DNA from: Micrasema longulum
Lineage: Eukaryota > Arthropoda > Insecta > Trichoptera > Brachycentridae
Assembly (NCBI GenBank): GCA_022494885.1
Contig: JAGVSM010002965.1
Coordinates: 124,001 to 188,000, forward strand
Length of the DNA stretch: 64,000 bases
Direction of reading: 5' to 3'
The translations under genes and the position numbers were made by a program. Shown piece after piece: positions 1-13,200 of this stretch (positions are counted from its first letter, which is position 1; every line of letters begins with the position of its first letter). The notes under the pieces were generated by a model. That model saw nothing but the letters and a program-made list of their open reading frames with translations. It did not search any database and was not told the origin of the DNA.

Positions 1-1125
1 ATATTAACAGTAGGTATAAATAAACTTTAAACAGCATAAATAAATCATATTTTTATCCCAGAATCATATGCTAGAACCAGTCGCGTAAACAGAGTTTTAA
101 ACTAGGGTTAGCAGTAGAAAAACAATTCATTTTATTTAATACGAGTATAAGTAAAATAAATCTTACCAAACAGTTTCCTTTGCTCGTCATATTAGTTTGA
201 ATCATTTTGTTTTTTATGTACACACCCAGTTAGCCTGTTGAACTCTTCATAATAATTAACACTGAATTTACGTGTAACATTTGAATATATTTTTCTAATT
301 TAATATAATTTAGGAGTGCACTTTTCTTTGCTAATAATAAGTTTTTTTCCATAAAGAATGACCGAGAAAACTTGTTGTTTTTTTAAAACGGTTAAACGCA
401 CATTTCCGTCAATATCACAAGTTTCACAGAACTCCGTTTAAATTTTTTATTTACAAAATAAACGTTGATTATATTTTCGGTTGTATGAAAGTATCGATTT
501 GAGTAGTTTGAGGTTATTTATTTGACATTTGATCTTTGACCGTCTTTAATTAAAAAAACATTTTAAATATGCTAGATGTCAGTAACGCTTTTTTCTTTCT
601 AAAACAATGCATCAAAGTTCATAAAATGCACTGCCTACAAAATTACCCATACGCGCGTAATTACAACAAAAAAAAACTCCACACATACACGTTTTTTTCA
701 TGTAAACAACAGCTGCAATATGAACAAAATAAGCCTTTGTAGTTTGCGCCTTAGCCGATCCGGCAAATAATGGCAAAATTCTCGTAGGTTAGGCATTGCT
801 TATGTGCCTATATGGAACACACGCCACTGGCTAGAACCATATACCGCCCACTATCGGTAGCTTGTAGAATTTACACATAGGGCGAGAGAAGTTACAAAAA
901 CAGTTGATTTTTCTACATTAGAGATTATAGATAATGTACATGGCTCGGTCCCATTGCGTCATTCTTAACTATGCTTGGTTATAACTGTTTACCGACCAGG
1001 AAAACTGCGTATGTACAGATCTACGACATTAATTATTGTTAAATAATAACTATCCCCTTTTTGAGCATTCGTAGATTGAATCATTTGATCGATATGACAA
1101 TATTTTCTTGTTTTTTTTAATACAG
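1..1125. other. intron upstream of the first visible exon
   Basis: AT-rich sequence. Exon 1 begins inside a codon, so this is intron and not promoter. No exon, known repeat or RNA gene is recognised. Confidence 0.6.
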
Positions 1126-1260
1126 AAAACACGTATTAGATGCACTTCCTTATATTGCAAGTATCGGGTCTGTAGAATTAATTAAGGAGATGATCATCAA
1201 AGGAACAGCTTCCGAGGAAACGAGACAAGAATGGCTCATGTCCATGGCCACAATTCCTAG
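1126..1260 (+). CDS. exon 1 of window: LPD_N helical region
   Basis: Acceptor tacag, donor gtaacg. The first base completes a codon from an unseen upstream exon. It encodes about 45 residues beginning KHVLDALPYIAS and ending MSMATIPR. The pattern of a leucine-rich helix followed by acidic loop (IIKGTASEETRQEW) is the helical-repeat part of the lipid-transfer N domain in apolipophorins. The intron after it splits an arginine codon (AG/A). Confidence 0.92.
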
Positions 1261-4200
1261 GTAACGACATTTATTCTAATATATATAAATAATTTGATTT
1301 AACGCTGCTCTTGTCAGACTTTAAAACCAAATTATGAATATAAAAAAACCTTTTTTATTTATGAACAGACCACAACGGGAAATGATCGTCAGCATGAAGG
1401 ATCTTCTGGAAAGATCTCCAATGGACAAAGCAGTTTCTCTTGCAGCTTCTTCCATGGTTCACTCATACTGCAGAAACAGCAAGAGTTCTCGTAAGTTCTA
1501 AATTATTATCATAATCAATTTCTTAAATTATAATAACCTTACATATTACAACAGAGACGAAGAACATTTAAGAGAAGGGAATATAAAAGTCTAGGCATTT
1601 ACAGGACTTATGACCTGTCATTGGCTGGTTTAAGTGGCCACTTTACACACTGTGTAACATTCACCATTCTGCTCATGTTTGAACATCCAAATTTTCTCAA
1701 CTCTTCTGTCCGTTGACTTTTGTAAAGTAAAAGAGCTCCCTTCTCAAATAAAATTCCCTCTCTGTTGCAATAAATTTATATATGAATAACTCCCTAGGGA
1801 GGAAATCCAGCCAGTCTGCAAGCATTTGGACATGCTCAAACATTGTTGAATTAACTACCTGGTAAAAGAAGAAGTATAAAAATTGGAAAATTGTTTGCAG
1901 GCGTTGCCTAGTAGGTGATTTGGTTCAGCCGGATGAATCTCACCCACGTGATAAAGGTTTCAGCTCTTTTACTTCACAAAAGTCAACATATGGAAGAGTT
2001 GAGGAAATGTTGATGTTCAAACATGGACAGAATGATTAATGTTACATGGTGTGTAAAGTGGCCACTTAAACCAGCCAATGACAGGTCATAAGCCCTGTAA
2101 ATGCCTAGACTTCCATATTTTCTTCTCAAAAATGTTTTCCCTCTCTGTTGCAATAAATTTAAATCTACCCATTTCGACTAAAAGTAAGAATGTGATTATT
2201 TTTTGTCAGCATCCCTACTGATAATAGGCACCGCACGCGCCTGACTCATTGTAAAAAGGTTTTAATTTGTACAATGAGTTACCTGAAGAAATTAAAGAAA
2301 TGGGAAGACTTAAAGAATTCCAAATGACCTATTTTTATCTATCCTATTCAATCTTATATAACCTACATCTCGGCTTGTAAGTTTATATTTTTCGGTATCT
2401 AGCATATTATATGAATTGTAATGAAATGTTTTAGTAATGGAGTGCTGTATGGAAAAACAAAACATGGACATAATAAAAATATTCCAACGTAACGTTGAAT
2501 CAGTACTGCGAAAAGACGTAGGAGACATCCCGAGAAGCCTACGGGAAAAGGTAATAGTCAATTTTCAGCCATATTTCTTAATGTGTAAACATGATTATTA
2601 TATACTACCAAAAAAATGTATCCTTTTATTGTCATTTGGATAAAATATGCAAAAATGTTTCATCACTTTATAACTTTTGGTTGGCAAAAAATGTTTTTCG
2701 TCTAAATGTCTACTTTTTTAAATTTTCTATTAAAGAATCTGATCGTCTTGATCGAGGGCCATAATAAAACTATAAATAATCGAAATGAATATTATTGGCA
2801 AAAATATATTGTTTTGTTATAGAGCACTATTTTACAATAAATTGAAGCAATTTTGAATATAATATATTATTGCGTCATTATTATCTTCTGTATATTTTCT
2901 AACAAAATTATTAATTCTTCTCGTACAATTTTACCCAGGTAATCTACATAGTGATGAAGCGACTTCACATAATATTGTCAATTGAGCCTATTCCTGAAAA
3001 TCCTATTTATATGGTACTTTAGAACCCATAAGTTTAGTTTAAAGAAGCAACAATACAATAAATAAAGAAACGCATTTCATGGCCAAGTATTTTTGTAATT
3101 ACCTTTATTTATTTTTAGGTTTCTGTCAGTATAAAATCGCTAGGAAATATTGGTGGCTTTACAAAGGAATTTGCCGACATGTTAATGGAAGCTATTGAGA
3201 ATCCCAATATCATGCTCCCTATTCGCATACACTCCATCGATGCCTTCAGGAAGTCACCATGCTATGAAACTAGGTATAATTTGGATTTATTATTCTTTTT
3301 AAGATAAAAGTGCAGTAATTGCAAATGAAAACAGGTTTATCGAAGCTAAATTAGCAGTGCCTCGCGGAGTTTAAATCCCTTATGCTCGGAAGCAAAACAT
3401 GAAACTGTCAGAGGAAAGATTAAAGCAGAGAGAACACAGTTTTTTTAAGTTTGTGTTATTGCAATATGAATATGGGTTAGGATAAATGTGTAGGATTTTG
3501 GTTTCTGGGGGTGGTGGAGCTCTTACCCCAGTTAGAGATTGACAGAAGACACAAGGTTGCTGTTTAATGCGTATTTATTACATGGTGAATAAATAATTAA
3601 TTGTGTCACGCGAGTATTACGGCGATGAGGAGTTGAAGTAACTGCACTTGAACTACATTCTGGAACTGAGTGACTGACTGAGCTGAACTGGGCATTACCA
3701 CGCCTTGTTTTCTCTTATAGACCGCGTCCCTTTGTTGTTCATGTCTCTATGGTAGGGACAATGTTAATGTTCTGCAAGACGTTGATCGCGTGTTTCACAG
3801 AATGCAATGTATTGAATCCATTAAAAAACGCTAATTTGCTTCATCGGTCGTTGCACTATAATTTCAGATAAAATGACCCCCACAAATGTATCTTATTTGA
3901 CCTGTTTACACAAAATGCTAAACGCACCGTGAAAGTATTGATAAAAGCGGTAATCTCATATTCATTCAATCAAAATTGCTATTCGCAACCTGCGTAGGAA
4001 TTGCTGGAGCCACTTTAAACACGACGCGTGCTGTCTGGAACTCTATTATATACTCGGTTAAAACAAAATTCCGAATATTTCACTCATGCCTGTACTTCTA
4101 TACGGGCGCAAATCCTGGCACCTTACTTAAACTCAAAACACCAAACTTATGAGTTTGAAGAGTAAGTATTTGAGGAGCATAAGGTTGTTCAATTTCATTA

Positions 4201-7200
4201 CTAATATTGAAGTCCGAGAACGGACACAGCAGCCTTGTATAGCGAGCGTTTTGAAGGAGGACTTGCTTGGACACGTGCTGCGGAGTCCTCAGGGGACCCA
4301 TTAGTTTTCTCTTCTTCACACCTTTGGGCTCCCGCTATCCTGGAAAACTGTCGATGACGATCTTTCGACTTTATTCGGCCGAACTAAGGGACGCGGTATT
4401 GACTTAGGAGAAGGCGAAAGTGCTGGCTAGCGATATAGAATAGCGAAAGTTAGATTAATAAAATTGCTGTTTCAACTTTAAAAATGTATAAATTTTATAT
4501 TTGAAGCACCAACTTTGTGGTTATTCATTATAATAAAATAAATAAAACAACATTGTTTTTAGCCACAATTTTTTTTCCACTGACCGGTTTCAAGGCAAAC
4601 AAGCTTCTTCGTCAAGTTTTACGTAACTAATGAATTCTTTCCTATTTTATTTTTTCCATGTTTACTAAATACTACACGTGGAGCCAAAAAGCCAATAAAT
4701 AAAACAATTTTGTTTTTAACCGAATCTAACTGAATCGGTCGTGAATGTGGTTCCGTGGCTAGTGTCTCGGACTCACGAATCAAAGGTCCATGGTTCGAAT
4801 CCCACTCTACCCTAACTTGATTCCCAATTTCTTATAATGAGTTATTTACAACTCGTTGAAAAATTGCCCTCGAAATGAAATATTTGGGTTAATCATAATA
4901 ACGCAAATATTTCTTTTTTATAAAAAAAAAATCTAAAAAAAACACTATTTTTTTTTTGACTGGTTTCAATGCTAAACAGATTCTTTCTTAAAGTTTACTT
5001 AGCTAAAATTAATAAATAACCAAATAAACAATATTCCTTTTAGTCCACTCCTGTCTAGTTTCGATTTCATCCATCTCACATTACCATCCTTTCAAGAAAA
5101 AAGACTTAATTTATTTGTTTTATTGGCAACATACTGATAAAATAAAATGAAATAGGAAAGAAAGCATTAGTTAAGTAAACCTTGAGAAAAAAGCTTGTTT
5201 AGCTTTGAAACCGGTCTGTGGAAAAAAAAATTGTGGTTAAAAACAAAGTTATTTTATTTATTTTGTTGAAAAATGTAGCTTAAGACCGTTAGGAAGCTTA
5301 TTGGTCTTTTAAAACGGTTTCGGAAGTGTGAAGAGAGCATTGGCGAACGGTGATTTAATTTAAAGGGAAGCTATAAAAAGGATAATTTATTTGTACCTAC
5401 ATAGTAGGTACATAATATAATGTAAGTGATAAAAACTACAAATTGCTTTTTTTCTGTAGTTCTGCGTGATACAGCAACTCTCATCTAAGAAATCAACTCA
5501 AACGACATAACTTCGTGATATATAATATTGTGTAACTATATTATCCATTAATTTAACACATAACTTATATAAAAGTTCATAAAAAGTAGCACAATGAATT
5601 CAGTCAGTATTAGATATTCTCATTACGATTGAAATGTCAACTGGTCGATTTCTAGAAATGAATAATGCCAAAAACGGCCGCGTCAAGCGCCACATGTGTT
5701 GCGAGTCATATGTCAAAAGCATCATCTCAAAGAAAAATAGTCCATAAGAAATAATGTTTGAAATACCGTTTTTCAAATCGAGAATCTTCAAAGAATTTGT
5801 GTAATCTACATGTTTACGCTAGGAGAAAAATCCTGCCACTGGGCTTAATATGTTCAAAATATAGTATACTTATTTATATGAAGAAATAAGCTGGAGTAAT
5901 CGGCTAGTTCCTTGGGTCATTGCTGACGCTGGCCGCGCTTTATTAATATTTATATTTATATTTGGAGAAAAATACAAATGATTGTAATGATTTATAAGAA
6001 ATATGAATTACATATTTATTTGTTGTTCTGTAAATAAAGTCACCGTAAAACCTTATAGTGGTAGTCAAATATAGTGGTTAGCTGCGCATAATCGCTTATA
6101 TGCACAGTTCGCCCCTGGAAGAGAGTGCTTTCACTTATTTCAATGTAACCAATTAACAAATTATAACTTTACCATTTTATTGTATTTTTCTTTTTTACTT
6201 TACCTACAGGAGCTATTTTCTCGAGTTGTTTGCAAAACAGTCGCTCGATGTTGAGATCCGTCTGGCTTCTTATCTACAAGTCATGAGGTGCCCAAGTTAT
6301 GTTGTTGTCAGAAAAATCTTGCAGATTCTGAAAGAAGAAAAAATCAATCAAGGTATGTCAATCATCGTAATAAAAGTTATTAAAGAGATAAATTATGCCC
6401 AGATCAATAAAAAAAAACAGCTTTTTAACTTCATAAAAATCCACAGATAGAAGAATTGAAGAAGGTCCTGCGCAGTCAAGGCTGTTCACAAAGCTGGGAC
6501 AGGACAGTATTGTCTTATCTATTGTATTGTCTTTGCGTAATCCCTGCTTAAAATTTATAAGATTCGATAAACCATGGACGTTCAACCAGCCATTGAAATT
6601 TTTTACATGAAATCAACAAATGACTACATACTCATCGGGTCCGGACTTCTGACCTCGCCATTCCAATGTGCAGCGACAGATATCGCCATATCAGTGGCCA
6701 TCCTCAAATCATCGCATTCACAAGTCAGCCGCATTGGACACAGCAGCAGACGAGGACCATCCTGCACCCCTCCACAATAGCAGATCGTGTCTTCTCCCTC
6801 CAGAAAACCTCACTTCTGTTAATTATATTTGCACCTAGTCACTCCTACCCTCAGTATGTTGAGTCCAAACTCTGGGTGGTGAGCAATTCACTTTCTATCC
6901 TAATATAATATAATGTTTTTCTGATTGTAATTTTTAGTTGCGTCATTTGTTTGGAGCCACTTGGATAATCTTGGAAAGTCCACCATTCCCTCTAGAGTAG
7001 AGAAACAAGGCTTCGTCTCAGGAAATACTATTCCCCGACCAAACCACCAACCAGACTTGAGAAAATTTTCCCGGAATTATGAACATGGAATATTCTTCGA
7101 TGAATACAATGCAGGTTAGATTTCAGTAAATTATTTTTTTTATGTAAAGATATTGTAATAAATTTAGTCTGTATCCAGGCGGTAAAGAATACAGTTATAT

Positions 7201-10200
7201 CTATGAAATAGAACTAAAACCCTGGACGAGCGTTGTCAAGTTGGGGCTTATTCTTCATCAGAAACACAGGGGTCAGCTCCTGACGTCTCTGTGACCCGTG
7301 TTGATCTATTGTTACAGGTCCCTGTAAATTTGTTCTTGCCCTTCAAACACTAGTCTTCAAACAGCCTAGCAACTGAGAGAAGGGCGAGTATTCTCATATT
7401 TCTTAATCTTCCTTTCCAAGCCCAGATTCTCAAAGTAAAATGCTATTAAATATGGGGTTACATCACAAAAAAGCTCCATCCTCGGGACCAATGGTTAAAT
7501 CTGAGGATGTGAAAGCGCTCGCTCCCTACCTAATAGCCCAGTACTTTAATGATCTGGGCTTGAAGTAGGAGAACAGAATATGAGAACACTCGCCTCCCCA
7601 GTCAGTAGCCAGTCTTTTTTAAGATTTAGGCATGAAGGGAAAAAACTAATTTACGGCGACCCTTCAAAATAGATTAGGTGTCAGGAATTTATATAGCACT
7701 GACCTCCATTTTCCAGAAGAAGAATAACATATATCAGTCTAAAGCCCGTTAGATTGTAAAAGCGCTAATCGGACAAACAAATTAGTGGAAGGGTATTATT
7801 ATAGAGACAGAGATATTAATAACACGTAACAGTGAAATTTCGAAAAAAAAAATACAATAAATTTCATTCATAATAATTTTGGATACTTTTTTAGGTGGTA
7901 ACTATGAAGCAAACATAATCATGTCTCCAGATTCGTACATTCCACGCTCCGCTTCTGTCAATCTTACCCTAGACATGTTTGGAGAGTCCATCAATATTTT
8001 AGAGGTAAGGAACAAAACAAATCGCATTATTCCGTCCATATTTTGAAAACATTCAATATTTTATACCGCATGCAAAGTAGCTGTGATGTTCTTTGAAAAA
8101 TCTTTAATTGGCGCTCCTGCAAAAATTTCTTCACGGCGCATCAGTCACCGATCATTTTTACCAGGGTTCAAAAATATCATGATATTTATATAAAATGAAA
8201 TTCATAAAATAAAAACAAGATACGATATCGTATCTTGAATCTGGAGCCTATATTTGTGCTGCGTTCTAATGTAATGTATTTATGTAGAAAGTCAAATAAT
8301 AACAACTTAAACCACTAGTAATAACTTACATTATTCAATATGTGGAAAAATAAATTCAGTTACTATATTGCAAGTTATTAAATTCAGACGCATTATTTTT
8401 TCTATTTTTTTTTTCGTATTTTCCATCTTCATTTGATTGAATTTTTTAGCAACTTTGTATGCGTCAACTACGTTTCTAAAGTTCACGCAAGGGTTATTGT
8501 ATTGGTTTGTTTTCTTAATTATTATTTTTTAGTAGGCATGAGTTTGTCGATTACTTTCATTTTCTTCTCCCGATGCCTGGTCAGATCGACTGCTTATTGA
8601 TGTACTCGCTTCTCTGGTGAATTTTTCTGTCGGGGTTACCTTTCCTTAGCTGGTTGGTTCTGGTTTGGACGCGCCAGACACTCGCTTTTTATCCTCTTGT
8701 TATCTGCTATGATCACACCGTTATGAGTGCGATCCCATTGCTCAGGGTTCGCGACGTGGACGCTAACGAGTTGGATAAGCCAGTAGTGTTGCCGGTGGGA
8801 TGCAACTGGGCGTTTGCAGCATTTTATAGAATCACACCCTCCACCACTTTCATCCCAAAACAATATTCTCTATTATTTACTTAGCATATAGATATTTCAT
8901 TATTCGAATTTTCTTTTTGATGATCCATACTCACTTTTTTTTGCTGTAATTTTGATTTTACTTCTTTTATTGCATCTCTTTGACACCAATCTTCTAAGAG
9001 ATCCCCAAAAAAATTAAAGTCTTGATTTGAAGAATGACACACCACTGCAAATGTTCCTGTTATAAATTTATACTAAACCAATAAAATGAGCATCGTGAGT
9101 TTTTTTCCGGCAAAACCTCATTTAAAGTTTAATTTTATTTTGGTAACGCCTCCTGTATGCGAACTTAACGAATCACATCTGACAGTCGTGTATCCAAGAA
9201 ACATTACATGACTATTTGTTTTTTTTTGTGACATAATATGTTTCACTCAGCATCAGCATACATGATTTATACTTATACAATAATACTTCCAGGTCTTCTC
9301 AATGAGCTAAAATAATTGAAACCTTCGTGTGAAAATATTTTTGAAACCCTTTTACACTCAAAAAATCTTTTTTTTTTTTTTGCTTCCATCCTACGAGTAT
9401 TTTTATAAACTGCACATTCCTTACTCCAAACCGGATGGTTAATATTAATTTGTAATCTTACAGTTTATACACTGCAACTTGTTTGCATATTGTAATGTGA
9501 AACAGTGCGACCAACATCGGTGTTCTGAATTCAAGTATACATTTATTTTCATATTTTTAAAAACATCAGTTACATTTATCATAAAACGTGTCGTAAACCA
9601 TGACATATTTTTAATTATACAATATATTTATGTGACAATTCATGTAACCAAACCAAAGAATGAAATGTATTTCTCTAGAGTTGCTGTTTCTTTATGTTAT
9701 TCCCCTGTTCTGGGTTAATCTCCATTCCGGTTTCCCAGGAAATCTCCGTAAAGTTAAACACGAAGAAATGCTGGAATGTCTTGTAAATCAAAGACAACTA
9801 TAAAATTATAAATATCAGCGATATATATAATGATGTATATCCTTCGAACCCTGTTTTTTACTGTCCAAATTTAAAAACTCATATATAAAGTTTAATATAC
9901 CTATAAATACTGATATGATATCTTTTTTATCATTCAAAATTGTAATTGAATATGTATTTTATTTTTGTGATTTCAGTTGAACGTACGCGGTGAAGGATTC
10001 GAAAAATACATCGAAAATATCTTCGGAAACAATGGTTCTTGGAGTCGTACAAAGATTGAAGAAAGACTATTCAGCCTAACTAGATTCTTGAGATCTGCAA
10101 GTGAGGCTGATAATATCAAGGAAAAAGTGGATTCCATAAACTATGAAAATGACGGTCTGAAGCACCGTAAACCATTGTTAGATCTGGGAATGAAGATCTT

Positions 10201-13200
10201 TGGGAATGAGATATCGTATTTTAGTGCAGAAGGGGATGAAGAAATTTCCGATGCAGTCACAAAGCTCAACCCTCTGTATCACGTACAAAAAATTCTCTCC
10301 GGCAAGGTAATTATTAAAAATAATGTTTCGTCGAGTTGTGATCCCACAGTAGAGTTAGGGACTTAAGCTAGAGTTTCCTGTGACAGCGGTGCCCGTATCT
10401 TAACGGCCGTAGTGAACGGTGATGCGGTAGACAGCAGTCGTAACGGTGACTAGAGGGTGGTTTCCTAGGAAAACGGTGTTATCTACACCATTTAACACCG
10501 TTTTCCTAGGAAATCACTTTCCAAGTCCAAGGCTTGAACACCATTTGACTGCAAATAAATTTTCATTTTTGCACAGGTAATATGATTTTTTAAGAATGGC
10601 CATTTAGTCTCATCGCTATGGGGAAGGCCAGGAATATAATGAAAACAATCTTTGATCTGAAATTTACTTATTTTCAATACTTTTGCATTATGCATATTAT
10701 TGTCTTTATTACAACTTACTTTAAAAACTTTACGAACATCTTTATCCCATGGTAAGGAACGCTGAATATCTCTCGCTTCATCCCTGCAATGGCGTGTTCT
10801 TGTGTAGGTACTCACATCAACATTTATAATATTGCACTATCGCTGCCGTTCACTATTCAGCTTTGTTTAATGCGCGACGTAAGCCTCTTATTCTTTTTTC
10901 ACCCCCACAGCCTCAAAATTAAAAAAACTTGGGTTGATAATAAAAACCCAAATATTGATAAATATGTTTTTTTAATTTTGTGAGGGCCGTTTTCAACGAG
11001 TTATAAATAACTCTATTAAAATAGATCTGAAGTTGTGATAGAGCGGGGGTGCGAATCTCGGACATTTGATCCGTGAGTCTACGACACTAGCCACGAACCA
11101 CATCCTACCCCATTATTTTCGTTTAATGTGCCAAAATTTTAGATCTTTCAGGATGATTTTGAAATATTCGAGATTCGGTTGCTTCAAAAACTGGGTTATG
11201 TTGTGAAAGGGTTGCTCCGCATGAAGTGATATATGTAGAATAGCCGGTTGAGGGGTGGCACGCGACGGCTCCCGTTTGTAGATCAGACTTCATTCTCCCG
11301 ATTTGATCAACAAGCTAATGAACTAACATACCATTTCACCGTTATAATTAGGAAAACTATTACTTTAATGACTGAGTTGCACTGACGGCAATAGGGTATT
11401 GAAGACAGTAAATACAAATTCTAAAAAACGCGAATGTTTAAAGGACAATTAATTTATTTCTTTAAAAGTTATTATCCGTTCATTATTATTCTTTATTAGC
11501 TTAAAAACTGCTTTTGCAATAACAATAAATGTTTTAAATATTAAATAAAGAACTGCGCTGTTAGGTTATACAATACTCTCGTTGTCTTACTTAAGTTAAA
11601 TGTCTTAAGAATACAAAACATTTCCAGAAATTAAAATATCCCTACAAAATGCATGTATCTTTATTAAGATGTCAATATTGTATTGTTGTCTTCTGTTTTT
11701 AGGAAATTTCCTATAAAAAGGCTTCAATGTTTGTTGACACTACGTATGCGGTACCAACCGGCTGTGGACTCCCGTTGACTATGAACCTGATGGGAACCAG
11801 TGTAGTCAACTTGAAGATGTCGGGCTCTATATCTGGCACTGATAAGTTCTTTGAGACTAAAAATTTGGACTTCGAGGGGAAAATGCATCCAAGGTAAATA
11901 CAATAAATTATTTATATAACCACTTATCGACGGTTTTGAGACAAGCTCATCTATTTGTCGGGACTCTCACTACATTAATATATATGTAAATACTAAAATA
12001 CTCCGTCACCACAGTACAGAAATATTCAAGAAAATATTGTATAACATGTTTAGTTTACGGGATGCTGCAACCACTGGTTCTTAATATTCACTTCTTAGTC
12101 TCCTTCTGGAGCCTTGTCAGGTCTTCCTGTGTAATAATGGGAATAATCGAAATATTTAGATAATCGAAATACAAGCATTCGAGACATGCAAATAATCGAA
12201 TTCAAACATCGAATCAATCGATTTTTTTACCGTGAAATAATAAAACGGAAAAAAAAACTTTGCGGACTGTTGGGTGGGGGGGGGGTAAAAAAATACATGT
12301 GTAATAACAAAGTACTTTAAAATAATAATGAGGAAGTTCAACCCTACGGGAAATTTAATATAAAGCATGTTTTATTACGCACGGTAAAAATTAGAATAAT
12401 AAATTGTAAATTTCTTAAAAATGTATGAAAGTTCGCCGAAATCAACCAATAATATAACGTTGTGATAGTGGTGTCATGGTCAGCGCGTTTGCCTACCATG
12501 CAAGAGGATTCCCGACATGGTTAATTTGAAATATTTATTTACAAGGGTGTTTTCACACTAAAATATTTCATAGTCCCTGGACTGGTATCTGAAGCGTAAG
12601 ACTGATCATCTGACCTTCATGTAACACAAAATGATCCAAGTACGCTGCTATTGGTTTACCAATGCAGTGCCCTACGCACCATTAGGGAATGATGATGATG
12701 ATGATAGTTATCCTATTTCCGGGAAATAAACTAACAGACGTGAACTTAACTTGTCACACGCAGAGTAATTTCAAAATAAAATCAAAATTAAAATCATAAA
12801 TGCTGATGATACGACACACAAAAATGATAAAAGTTGTGAATGTTTACCCACATCTTAATCAGCTCAGGTTAGTCCCTTTATATTATAAACACAAACCCAT
12901 GGCAACAATTTATTTAACATTACGTACTTGAATTTTATTGAACACGAATGATATTTTTCACTTCCGAAAAATTATTAAAATTAATAACTATTGCTTTTGA
13001 AATGTCATGTCCGGATTCATATCTCGATTGTCTCGAAATGTCAAGTCCGAAATCATATTTCGATTGTCTCGAAATGTCAAGTCCGAAATCATATTTCGAT
13101 TGTCTCGAAATGTCAAGTTTGAAATCATATTTCGATTGTCTCGAAATCTCAAGTCCGAATTCATATATCGATTGCCTCGGAAAACCATTTCGAATGAATT

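Noticed and set aside
2437..2643. Independent small gene starting at the ATG in exon 3
   Set aside because: The frame joins exons 2 and 4 by good splice sites, and the tail after 2550 is intron.
6574..6908. Possible extra exon in intron 5
   Set aside because: Exons 5 and 6 join in frame (valine codon split G/TT) without it, and the frames there resemble no lipoprotein segment.
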